Both the position numbers and the translations under genes were made by a program. Positions 6,734 through 15,208 of a stretch of DNA of 16,096 bases are shown one piece after another. The stretch covers positions 1 through 16,096 of the forward strand of contig JAJKFJ010007855.1 of NCBI GenBank assembly GCA_027382625.1, written 5' to 3'. The notes beneath the pieces were generated by a model. That model did no database searches and was not told the origin of the DNA. It was given only the letters and a program-made list of their open reading frames with translations. Each line of letters starts with the position of its first letter. Within the stretch, counting starts at the first letter, position 1. The DNA is from Tetmemena sp. SeJ-2015. Its lineage: Eukaryota; Ciliophora; Spirotrichea; Sporadotrichida; Oxytrichidae.

Positions 6734-9700
6734 TCACTGGCCTAGGATCTTTTGGGACTTGAGTTTGCCCTCGTCGTCTAGGATCTCTAGATCTGGCTTT
6801 TGAGTGGCGATGTTCACTATTCTCTGCACTGTCTGCTTGGTGAGTTCAGTGATCTCAGCAGATGTACCAAGGAGCACTTGGTTGTTGGCTAGCACTTAAT
6901 CGAAGAACAAGTTGTGGCAGGCTTGGGCCTCGTCAGTGTCAGAGTACAGAGGAATCAGTCTCAGGAACTCCTTCACGTGATCAAAAATGGAGATATACAC
7001 ACACTCATAACTATACTTTTAAGATCAGTAGTGACAGTCTGTCCATCGAACTGGAAGAGAACAATCTTGCCGAGAGCAGAGATGCAGTTGTCTGTGGACT
7101 CACTCATCTCATCATCGGTTCTAGAGTTCTCTCTGTCAATCAAAGTGGTAAGAGTCTTCACTGCTTGAGCCAACAAGGGGTAGGATCCCTTGTTGGCAGA
7201 TTGAGCAACAGCTCCCAATCCATACCCAGCAGATTGAATGAGGTCCTAGTTGTCAGGGAAGGTCTGCACGCACTCGATGAACTTCTCAATACCCTTCTGG
7301 GCAGTTAGGTTGAAGATGGTAGGTCCACCTGATTCCAAAACTTATATAAAGAATAATTCATAAAACATGAAAGCTACATTTTGAATTTAAAACGTCGCAG
7401 AGGAAGCAAACCGAAGAAAGGATTTCATAATCTTCTGAGTCCTTCAAGTTGATGAGAGGAGCTGCGAAGTAGGAAAGCAAGTGCTGCACTATCAGTTGAG
7501 AAACTGCCTCCTTATAGACCTTGACTAGCACTCCATTAGCTTCCATCACATCTAAACAAGCGATTAATTTAGCCGAAATCACTTACAGTTGATGATCTTG
7601 TCCACCTTCTTTATGTCCTCGTGGAAATACAATACCAAACAAACAAACAAATCACAAACAATTAGGAAGTATTCTACGTCCTCCTCGTCCATCTTCTTCT
7701 TGGCGGTCTTGAACTGCTCGAGTCTGGCTTGCTTGTCTTCCTTCACTGACTTTACCACTTCTCCAAAGAGCTAGTACACAGTAATAAAATCCTATCATAA
7801 TAATTCCTTAGTGAATACACTTAATAATTTTGTACACCTCTGCGACTTGCTCTTGAGACATGAAGGTCTCTCCTAGCTTGGAGAAGTTCCAGAACTGCTT
7901 CAAGCACTTTTGGAACTCTCTCATAATGAATCTGAGTTCGCTGTCTAAGAAAAAGATGTAAAGATATAAGTGAAAACTTACAGTCAAACTTGGAAAGCTT
8001 GAGCTTAATGAAGTCCATGAATGGAGTGTAGATATGTTGCCAAAGAGCCTTCATTTGGTTTGAGTCTTGGCAAGCGTTGAGCAAGTAGACCAGGGTTTGG
8101 ATGGCGCTCTTTCTGACTGCGCGAGAGTAAGTGTAGGTCATGAGCTGGGAGGTGATGAGTTGGGCTACTGGCTCCACCTGCTCGAAGAAACTGTTACCAA
8201 GGTTGAGGGCGATGTTCTTGATGATCTGGATGGCGTTGATCTTGTTCTCGAGTGCGTTGGTGTTCATGGATATCTGCCTCTCTCCCTCGAAACCCTTAAT
8301 CTTGATGTTCATGGAGGTAACATTTTATTATCAACACTCCTATATTAAATACAACTTGTCATTTTGTAAACTTCAAATTATAATTTACATTCTCATCTGA
8401 GGAAGTTCCCTTCTGGAGTTCAGCATCAATGATCTTCAAATCGATGTCTCTTGCTGCGTCCTTAAGAAGAGCAGGCATGATTTGAGGAAGGAACTACTTG
8501 AACTCTTGCTTCAAGCAGCCACCAATCTAACTAAGGGTGTTTTGGATAGCGAGTGACTGAGGGTCAGACTCCAGTACCTTTCCAGAGTTCAAAAGCTGAG
8601 TTAGTTGAGCAGATACCTCCAAAGCATCAGCTCTCACAAGGTCAGCCTTGTCTCTAAGGGAGTGAAGGATGAATCCAATAGTCTGAATGCAGTGCGCTCT
8701 CAGTTCTTGCTGTTCTTTAGTCTCCATGGCTACTGTGGCAAGGATGTGCTTAAGGCCTGGAATGAACTTTCCATAGTACTCTGCGAAGTTGCTTATACAA
8801 GTAAAGATCAAATTCAATAGTGCCCTCAAGAACATTGGCGATGCAGCTGAGAAGCCCAAGGACTTCCTCCTGAAGAGGCGCGTAGTTTAGATCTAAGCTC
8901 TGTTGGAAGAGTCCGCTGATAACTTCCACAATCTAGTTTGCATAGGGCATGAGGGTCTTGGAGTTCTTTAAGGTCTTGGAGCCATCTGCTTCCTGCTCCT
9001 CCTCCTCATCAGTTAATCCACGTACGAAGTTAACCATAGCTGAAGTAGCCTGAGTACGGAGCTTGATCAAGCTTTCAGTTTGCATCATGTTAAGGAGCAC
9101 AGGGATCAGCTCAGAGTGGAACTTTTACTGAGCTTCAGGTGCTAACTCAGTTAAGAGGGTCTTAAAATACTTATGAGGAATTAAGAGAAGACCCAAGCTG
9201 GTGAGAGATTCGTATCTTACTCTTGGGTGAGCATCTAGAAGTCCTCTTGCTGCGAGAGAGACTATCTCGTCTCTGTTCTTTCTGAAGGTCTCTTGGCAAG
9301 TGTCTGAAATCATACCAAGGAAAAGGTAACCTGCACATCTTAGCTGCCAGTTGTCAGCCTGAGCAACAAGTTCCTTGACGATGTGAGTAGTTGAGACGAT
9401 TATAGTCTTCTCTCCCAAGAAAGAAGCAATACGGTTAAGGTTATCAGCTGCTACTGAGCTGGGATCAATTGTCTCTTATATAAAGCAAATATGAAGGATC
9501 GTTTCTAGCTTGCAACTCCTCCTCTTGAGTTTTGCCCCACTCTTCAAGATCATCTTAGAGATCAACCTCTGAGAGCATATGAGCTAATGCTGGGAAGAAG
9601 TGAGTCTTAAGATCGCTCTAGTTCTTTCTCAAGAGAGTTGGCATGTCCTCAGCTAAGGTACTCAGGATTTCAAGAGCTGATTAGCGGATAGAGTTGTCAT

Positions 9701-10703
9701 AGTTAATACATTAGGTTATGCAAAATATTATGAATAGTTTGTCAAAGCTCTTGTTCTGAATGACTTGAGCGATAACGAAAATGAGTTTCTCGGTGACCTT
9801 GCCCCAAATCTCACCATGGCTTTGGGTAAGCTCGATCATGCTCTCGAGTGAAGCCTTGCCCTGCTCTTCGTCTGAGCGAAGCACATCGATGACGACATCA
9901 AGGATGCCACTCATCAAGTCTTGGTACTTTAGCACAGTCTGTTCATCATCGATGGATCCCAAGAATGAAGTGATAGCTCTTAAAGCAGCCACCTTCACTT
10001 TAAATGAAACCTCATTTGAGGATAATGAAAAATCAACACTGTGATTTCTGAGTCCTTGAGGCAGTCGAGGAAGAGAGTCATGAATTAGTTCGAATTTTCA
10101 ACAATCTGCTCCTGAGGCAAGTGATACTCAGCGAGCACCTCAAAAATGTGCATGGCATATCTCTTCTTCACGGAGATTTAGTCCTGCTGCTGGTCTTGAG
10201 ATTATAGCACTCCCACCAGCTGTCCAATAAGCTCTGGGTAGTTCTTGATCTCTCTATAGCAAGCGCATATGATGTCTGCCTTCTTCTTTAAGAGATTCAT
10301 GGGCTGCGAGAAGTCTCAAAATTTTTCAATAACTCTGAAAGAGATAATTAAAGTTGATGGTGTTGACGATCTGATCCTTAAGAGTAACATAGTCTTAAGA
10401 TCCAAGTTGCCAGAGGGTGTCCTCTTCTGATCTCTTATCTAGGAACATCTTCTTGAGAATGACTGCTGCTAGGACAACTTGATTAACATTTTCCTGTCCG
10501 ACCTGCTAATGAGTTACTGCCTCAACTAGCTTTGCTAAGAGATTCTGGGCATCCTGATTGCGAAGATTCTTGAGGTGTGCCTCTGCTTGCTTTCTGATCT
10601 CGTTATTAGGGTCCATCAATCCATTGATCAAACCGAATGTGTCGTTGAAATTTCCTTCCATTAAAGATAATTGAATACTATGAATCAATTTGAGGGTATC
10701 CAT
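6734..10703 (-). CDS. IPO5: Importin-5 / importin beta-3 (Kap121 family), 1147 aa
   Basis: Nuclear import receptor of the karyopherin-beta family, built of HEAT repeats, carrying ribosomal proteins, histones and other cargo through nuclear pores under Ran control (family knowledge). The gene runs from ATG 10703-10701 to TGA 6736-6734. Ten IESs and two introns (35 and 37 nt) must be removed, leaving exactly 1148 codons, close to the 1090-1100 residues usual for the family. Recognisable parts: N-terminal HEAT helix with DPNNEIRKQAEAHLKN (about 31-46); the DxEWxxxxE-type acidic stretch followed by AADNLNRIASFLG (about 345-370), matching the importin-5 central loop; LDAHPRVRYESL (about 440); an acidic run TDEEEEQEADGSK (about 500); near the C-terminus SAGYGLGAVAQ (about 1000), STDNCISALGKI, and HVKEFLRLIPLYSDTDEA, all characteristic of importin-5. 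It appears intact and functional after rearrangement. The MDS order is linear (not scrambled). Confidence 0.96.
6979..7022 (-). other. IES, pointer GATCA
   Basis: GATCA occurs at 6979-6983 and 7023-7027. Removing 44 bp joins GQTVTTD to HVKEFLRLIPL. Confidence 0.93.
7337..7388 (-). other. IES, pointer AAAAC
   Basis: AAAAC occurs at 7337-7341 and 7389-7393. Removing 52 bp joins CFLCDVL to ESGGPTIFNL. Confidence 0.93.
7552..7586 (-). other. Spliceosomal intron, 35 nt
   Basis: On the minus strand it begins GTAAGTG and ends TTGTTTAG. Splicing joins KKVDKIIN to YVMEANGVLV in frame. No good pointer pair surrounds it, so an intron is preferred. Confidence 0.85.
7623..7664 (-). other. IES, pointer GGAA
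   Basis: GGAA occurs at 7623-7626 and 7665-7668. The 42-bp insert with repeated CAAA units is open in frame. Removal gives DEEDVEYF/HEDIKKVDK. Confidence 0.75.
7774..7831 (-). other. IES, pointer GTACAC
   Basis: GTACAC occurs at 7774-7779 and 7832-7837. Removing 58 bp joins QEQVAEVY to QLFGEVVKSVKE. Confidence 0.93.
7945..7981 (-). other. Spliceosomal intron, 37 nt
   Basis: On the minus strand it runs GTAAGTTTTC to a pyrimidine-rich TTTTTCTTAG. Splicing gives LSKFDY/SELRFIMREF. A GAC repeat would also allow an in-frame IES, but the splice signals are near-ideal. Confidence 0.8.
8320..8386 (-). other. IES, pointer ACATT
   Basis: ACATT occurs at 8320-8324 and 8387-8391. Removing 67 bp joins GTSSDENV to TSMNIKIKGFEGE. 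Confidence 0.92.
8790..8820 (-). other. IES, pointer TGC
   Basis: TGC occurs at 8790-8792 and 8821-8823. Removing 31 bp joins SCIANVLEG to NFAEYYGKFIPG. The pointer is short, but the frame and family alignment require a join here. Confidence 0.88.
9462..9495 (-). other. IES, pointer GGATC
   Basis: GGATC occurs at 9462-9466 and 9496-9500. Removing 34 bp joins EEELQARNDP to SSVAADNLNRIA. Confidence 0.93.
9694..9738 (-). other. IES, pointer TTGTCA
   Basis: TTGTCA occurs at 9694-9699 and 9739-9744. Removing 45 bp joins VIQNKSFDN to SIRQSALEILS. Confidence 0.93.
9996..10036 (-). other. IES, pointer CACT
   Basis: CACT occurs at 9996-9999 and 10037-10040. Removing 41 bp joins LKDSEITV to KVAALRAITSF. 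Confidence 0.93.
10311..10350 (-). other. IES, pointer AAGT
   Basis: AAGT occurs at 10311-10314 and 10351-10354. Removing 40 bp joins DQIVNTINF to SQPMNLLKKKAD and removes an in-frame TGA. Confidence 0.92.
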
Positions 10704-11089
10704 TATCTAAGTGGTGAGCTATTTGCGGTAAATCGAGTGTCGATTAAGTTAAGGGAGTATTATTTAATAATGCCTTTTCAAATTTAGGACAGACTATTGA
10801 TAATGTTCACAGATATTAGAAATAAACATCAACTCTGCCTCAAATGTAGAAAGAATGCTTAATTTCCTAATAATTTGTAATTTTGCTAAAATGACAGAGT
10901 TCCAAACTTTGAAATAAAATTACAGCATCTTGCCTTCAAGGACACTCATTAAACCTCTTGAAGCCAATTAGAAGGAGCAAAGACCACTTCCATAAAAGCT
11001 AGTGCCTATAACTTCACTTCCTTATGTTTAATTTATTAGGAATTAAGCATCCCTAACGGGCATATAATACTTAATCGATTTAAAGTAAT
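10704..11089. other. AT-rich 5' flank of the importin gene
   Basis: No convincing coding stretch is present. 10920-11030 is somewhat less AT-rich but has only short open frames. The part near 10703 should hold the importin promoter; no motif is recognisable. Confidence 0.4.
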
Positions 11090-11340
11090 TCACAGGCGTA
11101 ACTCCTTGATCAGTTGTGCCACGTCACCGCGAAAGCCCATCGTCAGTTAGTTAGTGATGACGCTCTACCTCCCTTTATAGAGATGGGGGAGGATCTCTAC
11201 GTGGTCTTGCCAATCTAGCTCCACTGATGTCGACCTGAAATCCACCAACTTTCCCAAAGGTCACCGCAAAAACCCAACGTCCAATGCTGATCAGGCGCGG
11301 AAAGGGAGGAAAAAATAGCAGCCGGTACTAACCTACTTAG
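11090..11340. other. GC-rich island of unknown nature (structured RNA gene or foreign MDS)
   Basis: About 250 bp at roughly half GC stand out in a flank that is otherwise strongly AT-rich. On the minus strand 11260-11090 is an open frame of 56 codons (LVDFRSTSVELDWQDHVE ... GFRGDVAQLIKELRL). The other two minus frames are also open for long stretches, so the frame is weak evidence because TGA is the only stop. Possible stems are CCACGT with ACGTGG (about 11120/11200) and CCTCCC with GGGAGG (about 11168/11190). An imperfect internal duplication (GTCACCGC..AAA..CCCA.CGTC) occurs at about 11126 and 11260. It could be a non-coding RNA gene, an MDS of a short gene, or a transferred fragment. I cannot decide. 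Confidence 0.5.
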
Positions 11341-11610
11341 TGGCTCAGATCTTAATTTTACCAAATATAAACTTTAATGAAATTCTCAACTATAAAGAAT
11401 ACCTTTCATGAGGCTATTTAAAATTTATTTAGAATTTTAAAGACTCAGGATTTTTACTTTTAACCTGTGATTTGGACTCCCTACGAGTAGAAAATAGAAT
11501 ACTCGAGGCCTGGCTTGGACGAAGATGTCAATACTTTTACCGTTATAGTGACTGGCTCACGATATCTTGAGTTAGCAAGTATCAGGTGGGAGGTCTATGA
11601 TAATGCTAGG

Positions 11611-11652
11611 GTCATAATTTATTATCTTATCAAGTAAAAAAACTGATTTAAT
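11611..11652 (+). other. IES, pointer GTCA, conserved in paralog
   Basis: GTCA occurs at 11611-11614 and 11653-11656. The 42-bp insert contains an in-frame TGA. Removal joins VYDNARV to TSGSFIDSYIYD. Its left end (TCATAATTTATT) is the same as in the insert at 14660. Confidence 0.9.
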
Positions 11653-11718
11653 GTCACTAGTGGCTCTTTCATTGACAGCTATATCTACGATTAGCCTATT
11701 TTAGACTAAACAAATACT

Positions 11719-11791
11719 AACTAAAATAAAATAATTTGAATAAAAGATAATTTTTTAATATAACTTTTCAAGATAAAAATACAATCTTTTG
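11719..11791 (+). other. IES, pointer AACT (alternative 11718-11760, TAACT)
   Basis: AACT occurs at 11719-11722 and 11792-11795. Removing 73 bp joins LDQTNTN to LWKVYDLFEFNYY. A 43-bp insert with TAACT also keeps the frame but leaves a longer linker. Confidence 0.6.
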
Positions 11792-12039
11792 AACTTATGG
11801 AAGGTTTATGATTTATTTGAGTTCAATTACTACAATAGGAGAAACTGGTAGGAGGATCGTTTCACAGGCAGCTTTTTCGAACTTTACACGCCATCCTTCT
11901 ACGACAAACTCGTGGAATATAAGATCTTAGGCTCTCATCCCTACTTCTCCTTCGAATTCTGAGAATCGTCCCTTGCTCCCTACTTATAATGACTGAGTGA
12001 GAGAGAGACTCTGAAATTTTAACTCCAACAATGATGAAT

Positions 12040-12156
12040 CGTTACAGGTTTTTACTGAGTATAATAAAAGTGAATTATCATAAGCCAGCCAATTAAAATA
12101 ATTTACAAAGGTAGATTTTTTAAGTTTCAGGTTCATAAACTCTTGAGAAAATAGAA
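12040..12156 (+). repeat. 117-bp segment between CGTTACAGGTTT direct repeats
   Basis: The 12-bp CGTTACAGGTTT occurs at 12040-12051 and 12157-12168. It is a pointer-like pair just past the stop, and the same arrangement with the same 117-bp length is found after the paralog (15092-15208). Probably an IES in the 3' untranslated MDS. Confidence 0.65.
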
Positions 12157-12683
12157 CGTTACAGGTTTAAAGATTATGAACCTTTGATTTATAATATAAT
12201 TTAACGCCATTTAATTAGTAAGTAAGGGATAAACATATTTTTAAAAATTATATTTCAAATTCTAACTATGTCAAAATAAAATATCTGAAATGATTGTCTA
12301 TTAAATATATATTCAAAACTAGGGTGCACTTCTTTTAACCTTTATGTAATTGTTTAAGCGAAAAATGTTTCTCAATTAAATTTGAAGAAGTAGACTAACT
12401 TAACTCTAAAAAGATTAGTTCAATATACAAATAATAATGAAACTGTCTTTGAATATTTCGCTTTAATAAGATACGAGACCTGCATTTTTAAATCCAAAAT
12501 GATTAAAATAATTTAATTCTTACAAAAACAAGTTTCTTTGTTTTTAAATTTAAAGCATACGGTAGAAGTTTTATTTTAATATTAACATTTATATTCAATA
12601 TTAATTTTTATAAAAGTAAAATTTCATTTTTTACTTTTAATTAATCATTTAAGTTAAAATAAAAATGCATTTTATTGTACATT

Positions 12684-12712
12684 AACTCAACGAAATTGAC
12701 GTTTTAATGAAA
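12684..12712. repeat. AT-rich dispersed motif, copy 1
   Basis: AACTCAACGAAATTGACG and the following TTTTAATGAAA match 15985-16013 with few differences, suggesting the right-half duplication extends beyond the genes. Confidence 0.6.
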
Positions 12713-13677
12713 AATTTCACCCAAAAAAATACCAATTTTATTCTTGTTTAAAAGCAAATTTTGGTGCTATTTTGCAATTTGAGATATATTTTACTTAGAG
12801 TAGCAAAGGAAGAAAAGAATTGCTCAGTATTTTAAAGAAAAGGAAGTTCTACTTTTGAAATAGTTTGTACTAAAATCTAAAATTGAAAAAAATAAACTAA
12901 AAAATTATTAAACAATTGCAATTAAGCTTTTTTAAGAGCTGATTTTTGCAATTCATGGTGATTAAAATGCTTCCATTATATATAATCAATTAAATTAAAA
13001 GAACTTTTTAACCAGTTATACACATATTTTTTCTAGCCCATTTAACTAAAAACTTGACCTAAACCTATGTTTAGATCGTTGATAAAATTAAATTTAACTA
13101 TTCAAATAATCTGCTCTCTTCAATAAAGAAGAGTTAATATAATTTACAAAGATAGAAATCTCTTTAACTAATAGATTTAAATTTAGATTCAAATATTCTA
13201 GATAATCATTTCTCTCAATAATCTCACTACTTTATCACAAAAAAAAAAACAACTTAAAACTCCTCTAATGTTTTAGTTTTAAGAAAACTTATTTTATATA
13301 ATACCTAAAGATTTAGTAACTGATCACTTTAATGATCATTAAAATTGGATAATTCTTGCTATTTTGAGAGAGAATTATTTCTTTATTTAGAGTATCAAAT
13401 TTAAGAATTAGTAAAAGTTAAAATTGCTCAACTAAATTTACCTGGTTCATGATTTAATGTATAATGTTTAGCTCTCGCTTTATCAAGCCCTCCTCTTAAA
13501 ATAGATTTAAAATATTTAAGGGTGTATAGCACTAGTGGTTTATAATATTTTAGTAATTAAGCCTAAACCATATCTACCTCTAACTTAAATATAGATGATC
13601 AAGACATAAATTTCTTCAGGAGTAGAAATATTTTTATTTTAAATTCTAATTTACATTTTAATTGAGCGCTAAAGCTG

Positions 13678-15016
13678 ATGCTCGTGGCTCTTGTTTCTTC
13701 AGGGATGGTGAGTAAAATATACTGGCCAGATGTATTCAGCAATAAATACACTCTCCTAGAATCTGAATAGACTTAAATAACTTTCTCATATTCTACAGAA
13801 GCAACCTACGATACTTATTATGAAGGAATCAAGCAAGATCAAAATTATCAGGGCTTCATAATAATATAATTATACGACTTTATAGTATCTTTTATAATAA
13901 AAAATATTCAGATTAAAGATAATTTTTAATTCATTCATATTTTGATTAAGTTCATGGGGGCTGTGTATGGGCTAGAATTTGACAGCTTGGTACACCTCAG
14001 TGTGCATTACTATATTCTGAACTTCTATGAAAACACTCAATCATAAATTTATTGCAAAATTTAAATATTGCTAAAAATTAATTTTATCAAAGAAATAATA
14101 ATGGAGTAAGAGGTTGCTAATGAAGGTACTCAACTATATTAAATTCTTAGAATAATTTTTTCTGCAATTCTTTTTGCTCTGTTGAATGATAATTAGTCTC
14201 AAGATATGAGGAAACAATGAAATTTGATAATGAGAGATCTCAAACATTGACCTGTTGGGTGGCACAATAGATATATTTTAAAAGAAACTGATCTTAATTT
14301 TTGATTGCATCTTGTTAAATATAAAGAGCTTACTACACCCATAAGAAACTATCTGCTTATAATTTAAACTAATCATCTATTGAAATTGAATACTTAATAA
14401 TATAAAATATCTTTAATTAGTTAATATAAAAATCAATTGCTTTAAATTAACATATACAGTTAATTTAAGAATATAAAGCTAAATTTAAAAAACTCAGAAC
14501 TTTTTCATCTATCCTTTGTACTGGATTCCTTACGAGTAGAAAATAGAATACTCAAGGCCTGGCTTAGACGAAGATGTCCAGACATTTAGCATGATAGTGA
14601 CTGGCTCACGATAACTTGACTTATTAAGAGTCAATTGGTGGATCTCTGATAACGCAAAGGTCATAATTTATTTTCTTTCTTATTGAACAATTAAATTAAT
14701 GTCACTCAAGGCTCTTTCATTCACAGTTATATCTACGACCTGCCTATTTTCGACTAAACAAATAAGATTTTTAATTAGAGAGCAAAGCATTTAGAAACTA
14801 AGTTATCGCTATTTTTTATGAAATAAGATTTAATTTTCTTAATCTCAAATTTGAATGGTTTATTCTTAATTCTGGTTCGGTGACTACTATGGGAATAGCT
14901 GGATGGAGGATCGTTTCTCAGGCAATTTCTTCAAACTTTACACGCCGTCTTTCTATGGCAAACTCGTGGAAAAGTAGATCATAGGCCGCCATCCCTACTA
15001 TTCTTTCGTATTCTGA
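13678..15016 (+). CDS. Unassigned small secreted or membrane-targeted protein, 218 aa
   Basis: No family was recognised. ATG 13678 follows an in-frame TGA. Removing five IESs (TTCAT, ACTCA, GTCA, AAATAAGATTT, TTCTTAAT) leaves exactly 219 codons to TGA 15014-15016. The first 12 residues are hydrophobic (LVALVSSGMVS), suggesting a short signal peptide or anchor. The rest is aromatic and acidic, possibly extracellular: TFSYSTEATYDTYYEG, VYGLEFDSLVHLSVHYY, YWIPYEQKIEYSRPGLDEDV, NWWISDNAKV, FGDYYGNSWMEDRFSG, LYTPSFYGKLVE. It has no cysteines, unlike the lipases. Alternating hydrophobic/aromatic segments suggest a beta-rich fold. Its C-terminal 131 residues have a paralog at 11443. Two joins near codons 164-171 define a very small MDS and are the least certain part. 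Confidence 0.75.
13855..13950 (+). other. IES, pointer TTCAT
   Basis: TTCAT occurs at 13855-13859 and 13951-13955. The 96-bp AT-rich insert is open in frame. Removal joins QNYQGFM to GAVYGLEFD. Confidence 0.75.
14035..14491 (+). other. Long IES (457 bp), pointer ACTCA
   Basis: ACTCA occurs at 14035-14039 and 14492-14496. Removal joins FYENTQ to NFFIYPLYWIPY and corrects the frame. The same ACTCA starts the homologous MDS at 11443, which supports the boundary. It holds a 39-codon open frame at 14101-14220 of doubtful meaning. Confidence 0.8.
14660..14700 (+). other. IES, pointer GTCA, conserved in paralog
   Basis: GTCA occurs at 14660-14663 and 14701-14704. Removing 41 bp joins SDNAKV to TQGSFIHSYIYD. 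Position, pointer and left end match the IES at 11611. Confidence 0.9.
14760..14820 (+). other. IES, 11-bp pointer AAATAAGATTT
   Basis: AAATAAGATTT occurs at 14760-14770 and 14821-14831 (61 bp). Together with the next insert it restores the frame from IFDQTNK to FWFGDYY. Confidence 0.65.
14836..14862 (+). other. IES, 8-bp pointer TTCTTAAT
   Basis: TTCTTAAT occurs at 14836-14843 and 14863-14870 (27 bp). It removes an in-frame TGA left by the previous join. Confidence 0.6.
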
Positions 15017-15091
15017 GAATCATTCCTTTCTCTCTACTTTTAATAAATGAGAAGGAGAGTTTCAGGAATTTGATTTTTCAAGGATAAAAAT

Positions 15092-15208
15092 CGTTACAGG
15101 TTTAGGCTGAACATATAATGAGCTCATCAAGGCCAGCTAATTAAAATCATAACAAAGAGATATTTAAATGTCAGGTTTATTAAGTTGTACAAACCTTGAG
15201 AAAAAGAA
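15092..15208 (+). repeat. 117-bp segment between CGTTACAGG direct repeats
   Basis: CGTTACAGG occurs at 15092-15100 and 15209-15217, at the same place and spacing as the pair at 12040/12157. Probably a 3'-UTR IES conserved since the duplication. Confidence 0.65.

Larger units (their letters stand above)
11443..11962 (+). pseudogene. Partial paralog (3' half) of the gene at 13678; orphan MDSs
   Basis: The sequence starts abruptly at an ACTCA pointer (11443-11447) and encodes 134 codons homologous to residues 88-218 of the protein at 13678, ending at TGA 11960-11962. Shared segments include YEQKIEYSRPGLDEDV, IVTGSR, SYIYD.PI.DQTN, and EDRF.G.FF.LYTPSFY.KLVE. One IES (GTCA) sits at the same codon as in the paralog. 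A second (AACT, or TAACT) also restores the frame. No counterpart of the paralog's first 87 codons is found in the window. It may be a truncated duplicate, or a real gene whose 5' MDSs lie elsewhere in the germline, as in scrambled or dispersed spirotrich genes. There are no internal TGA codons after joining, so it is not obviously decayed. Function is unknown. Confidence 0.7.
11963..13677. other. 1.7 kb AT-rich DNA, no gene found
   Basis: Strongly AT-rich with homopolymer runs, and no MDS-like coding stretch on either strand. The left end (to about 12170) is homologous to the 3' flank of the paralog at 15017-15220. A motif at 12684-12712 recurs at 15985-16013. Probably germline-limited spacer with old duplications. 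Confidence 0.6.

Noticed and set aside
6862..7308. Plus-strand open frames opposite the importin gene
   Set aside because: Shadows of the minus-strand importin codons; no family resemblance.
11090..11340. SRP RNA or RNase P/MRP RNA assignment
   Set aside because: Only short stretches (such as CGCCTGTGAAT after CTGATCA, or CCTCCCTTTCCGC) resemble these RNAs. The conserved core helices could not be drawn, so no name is given.
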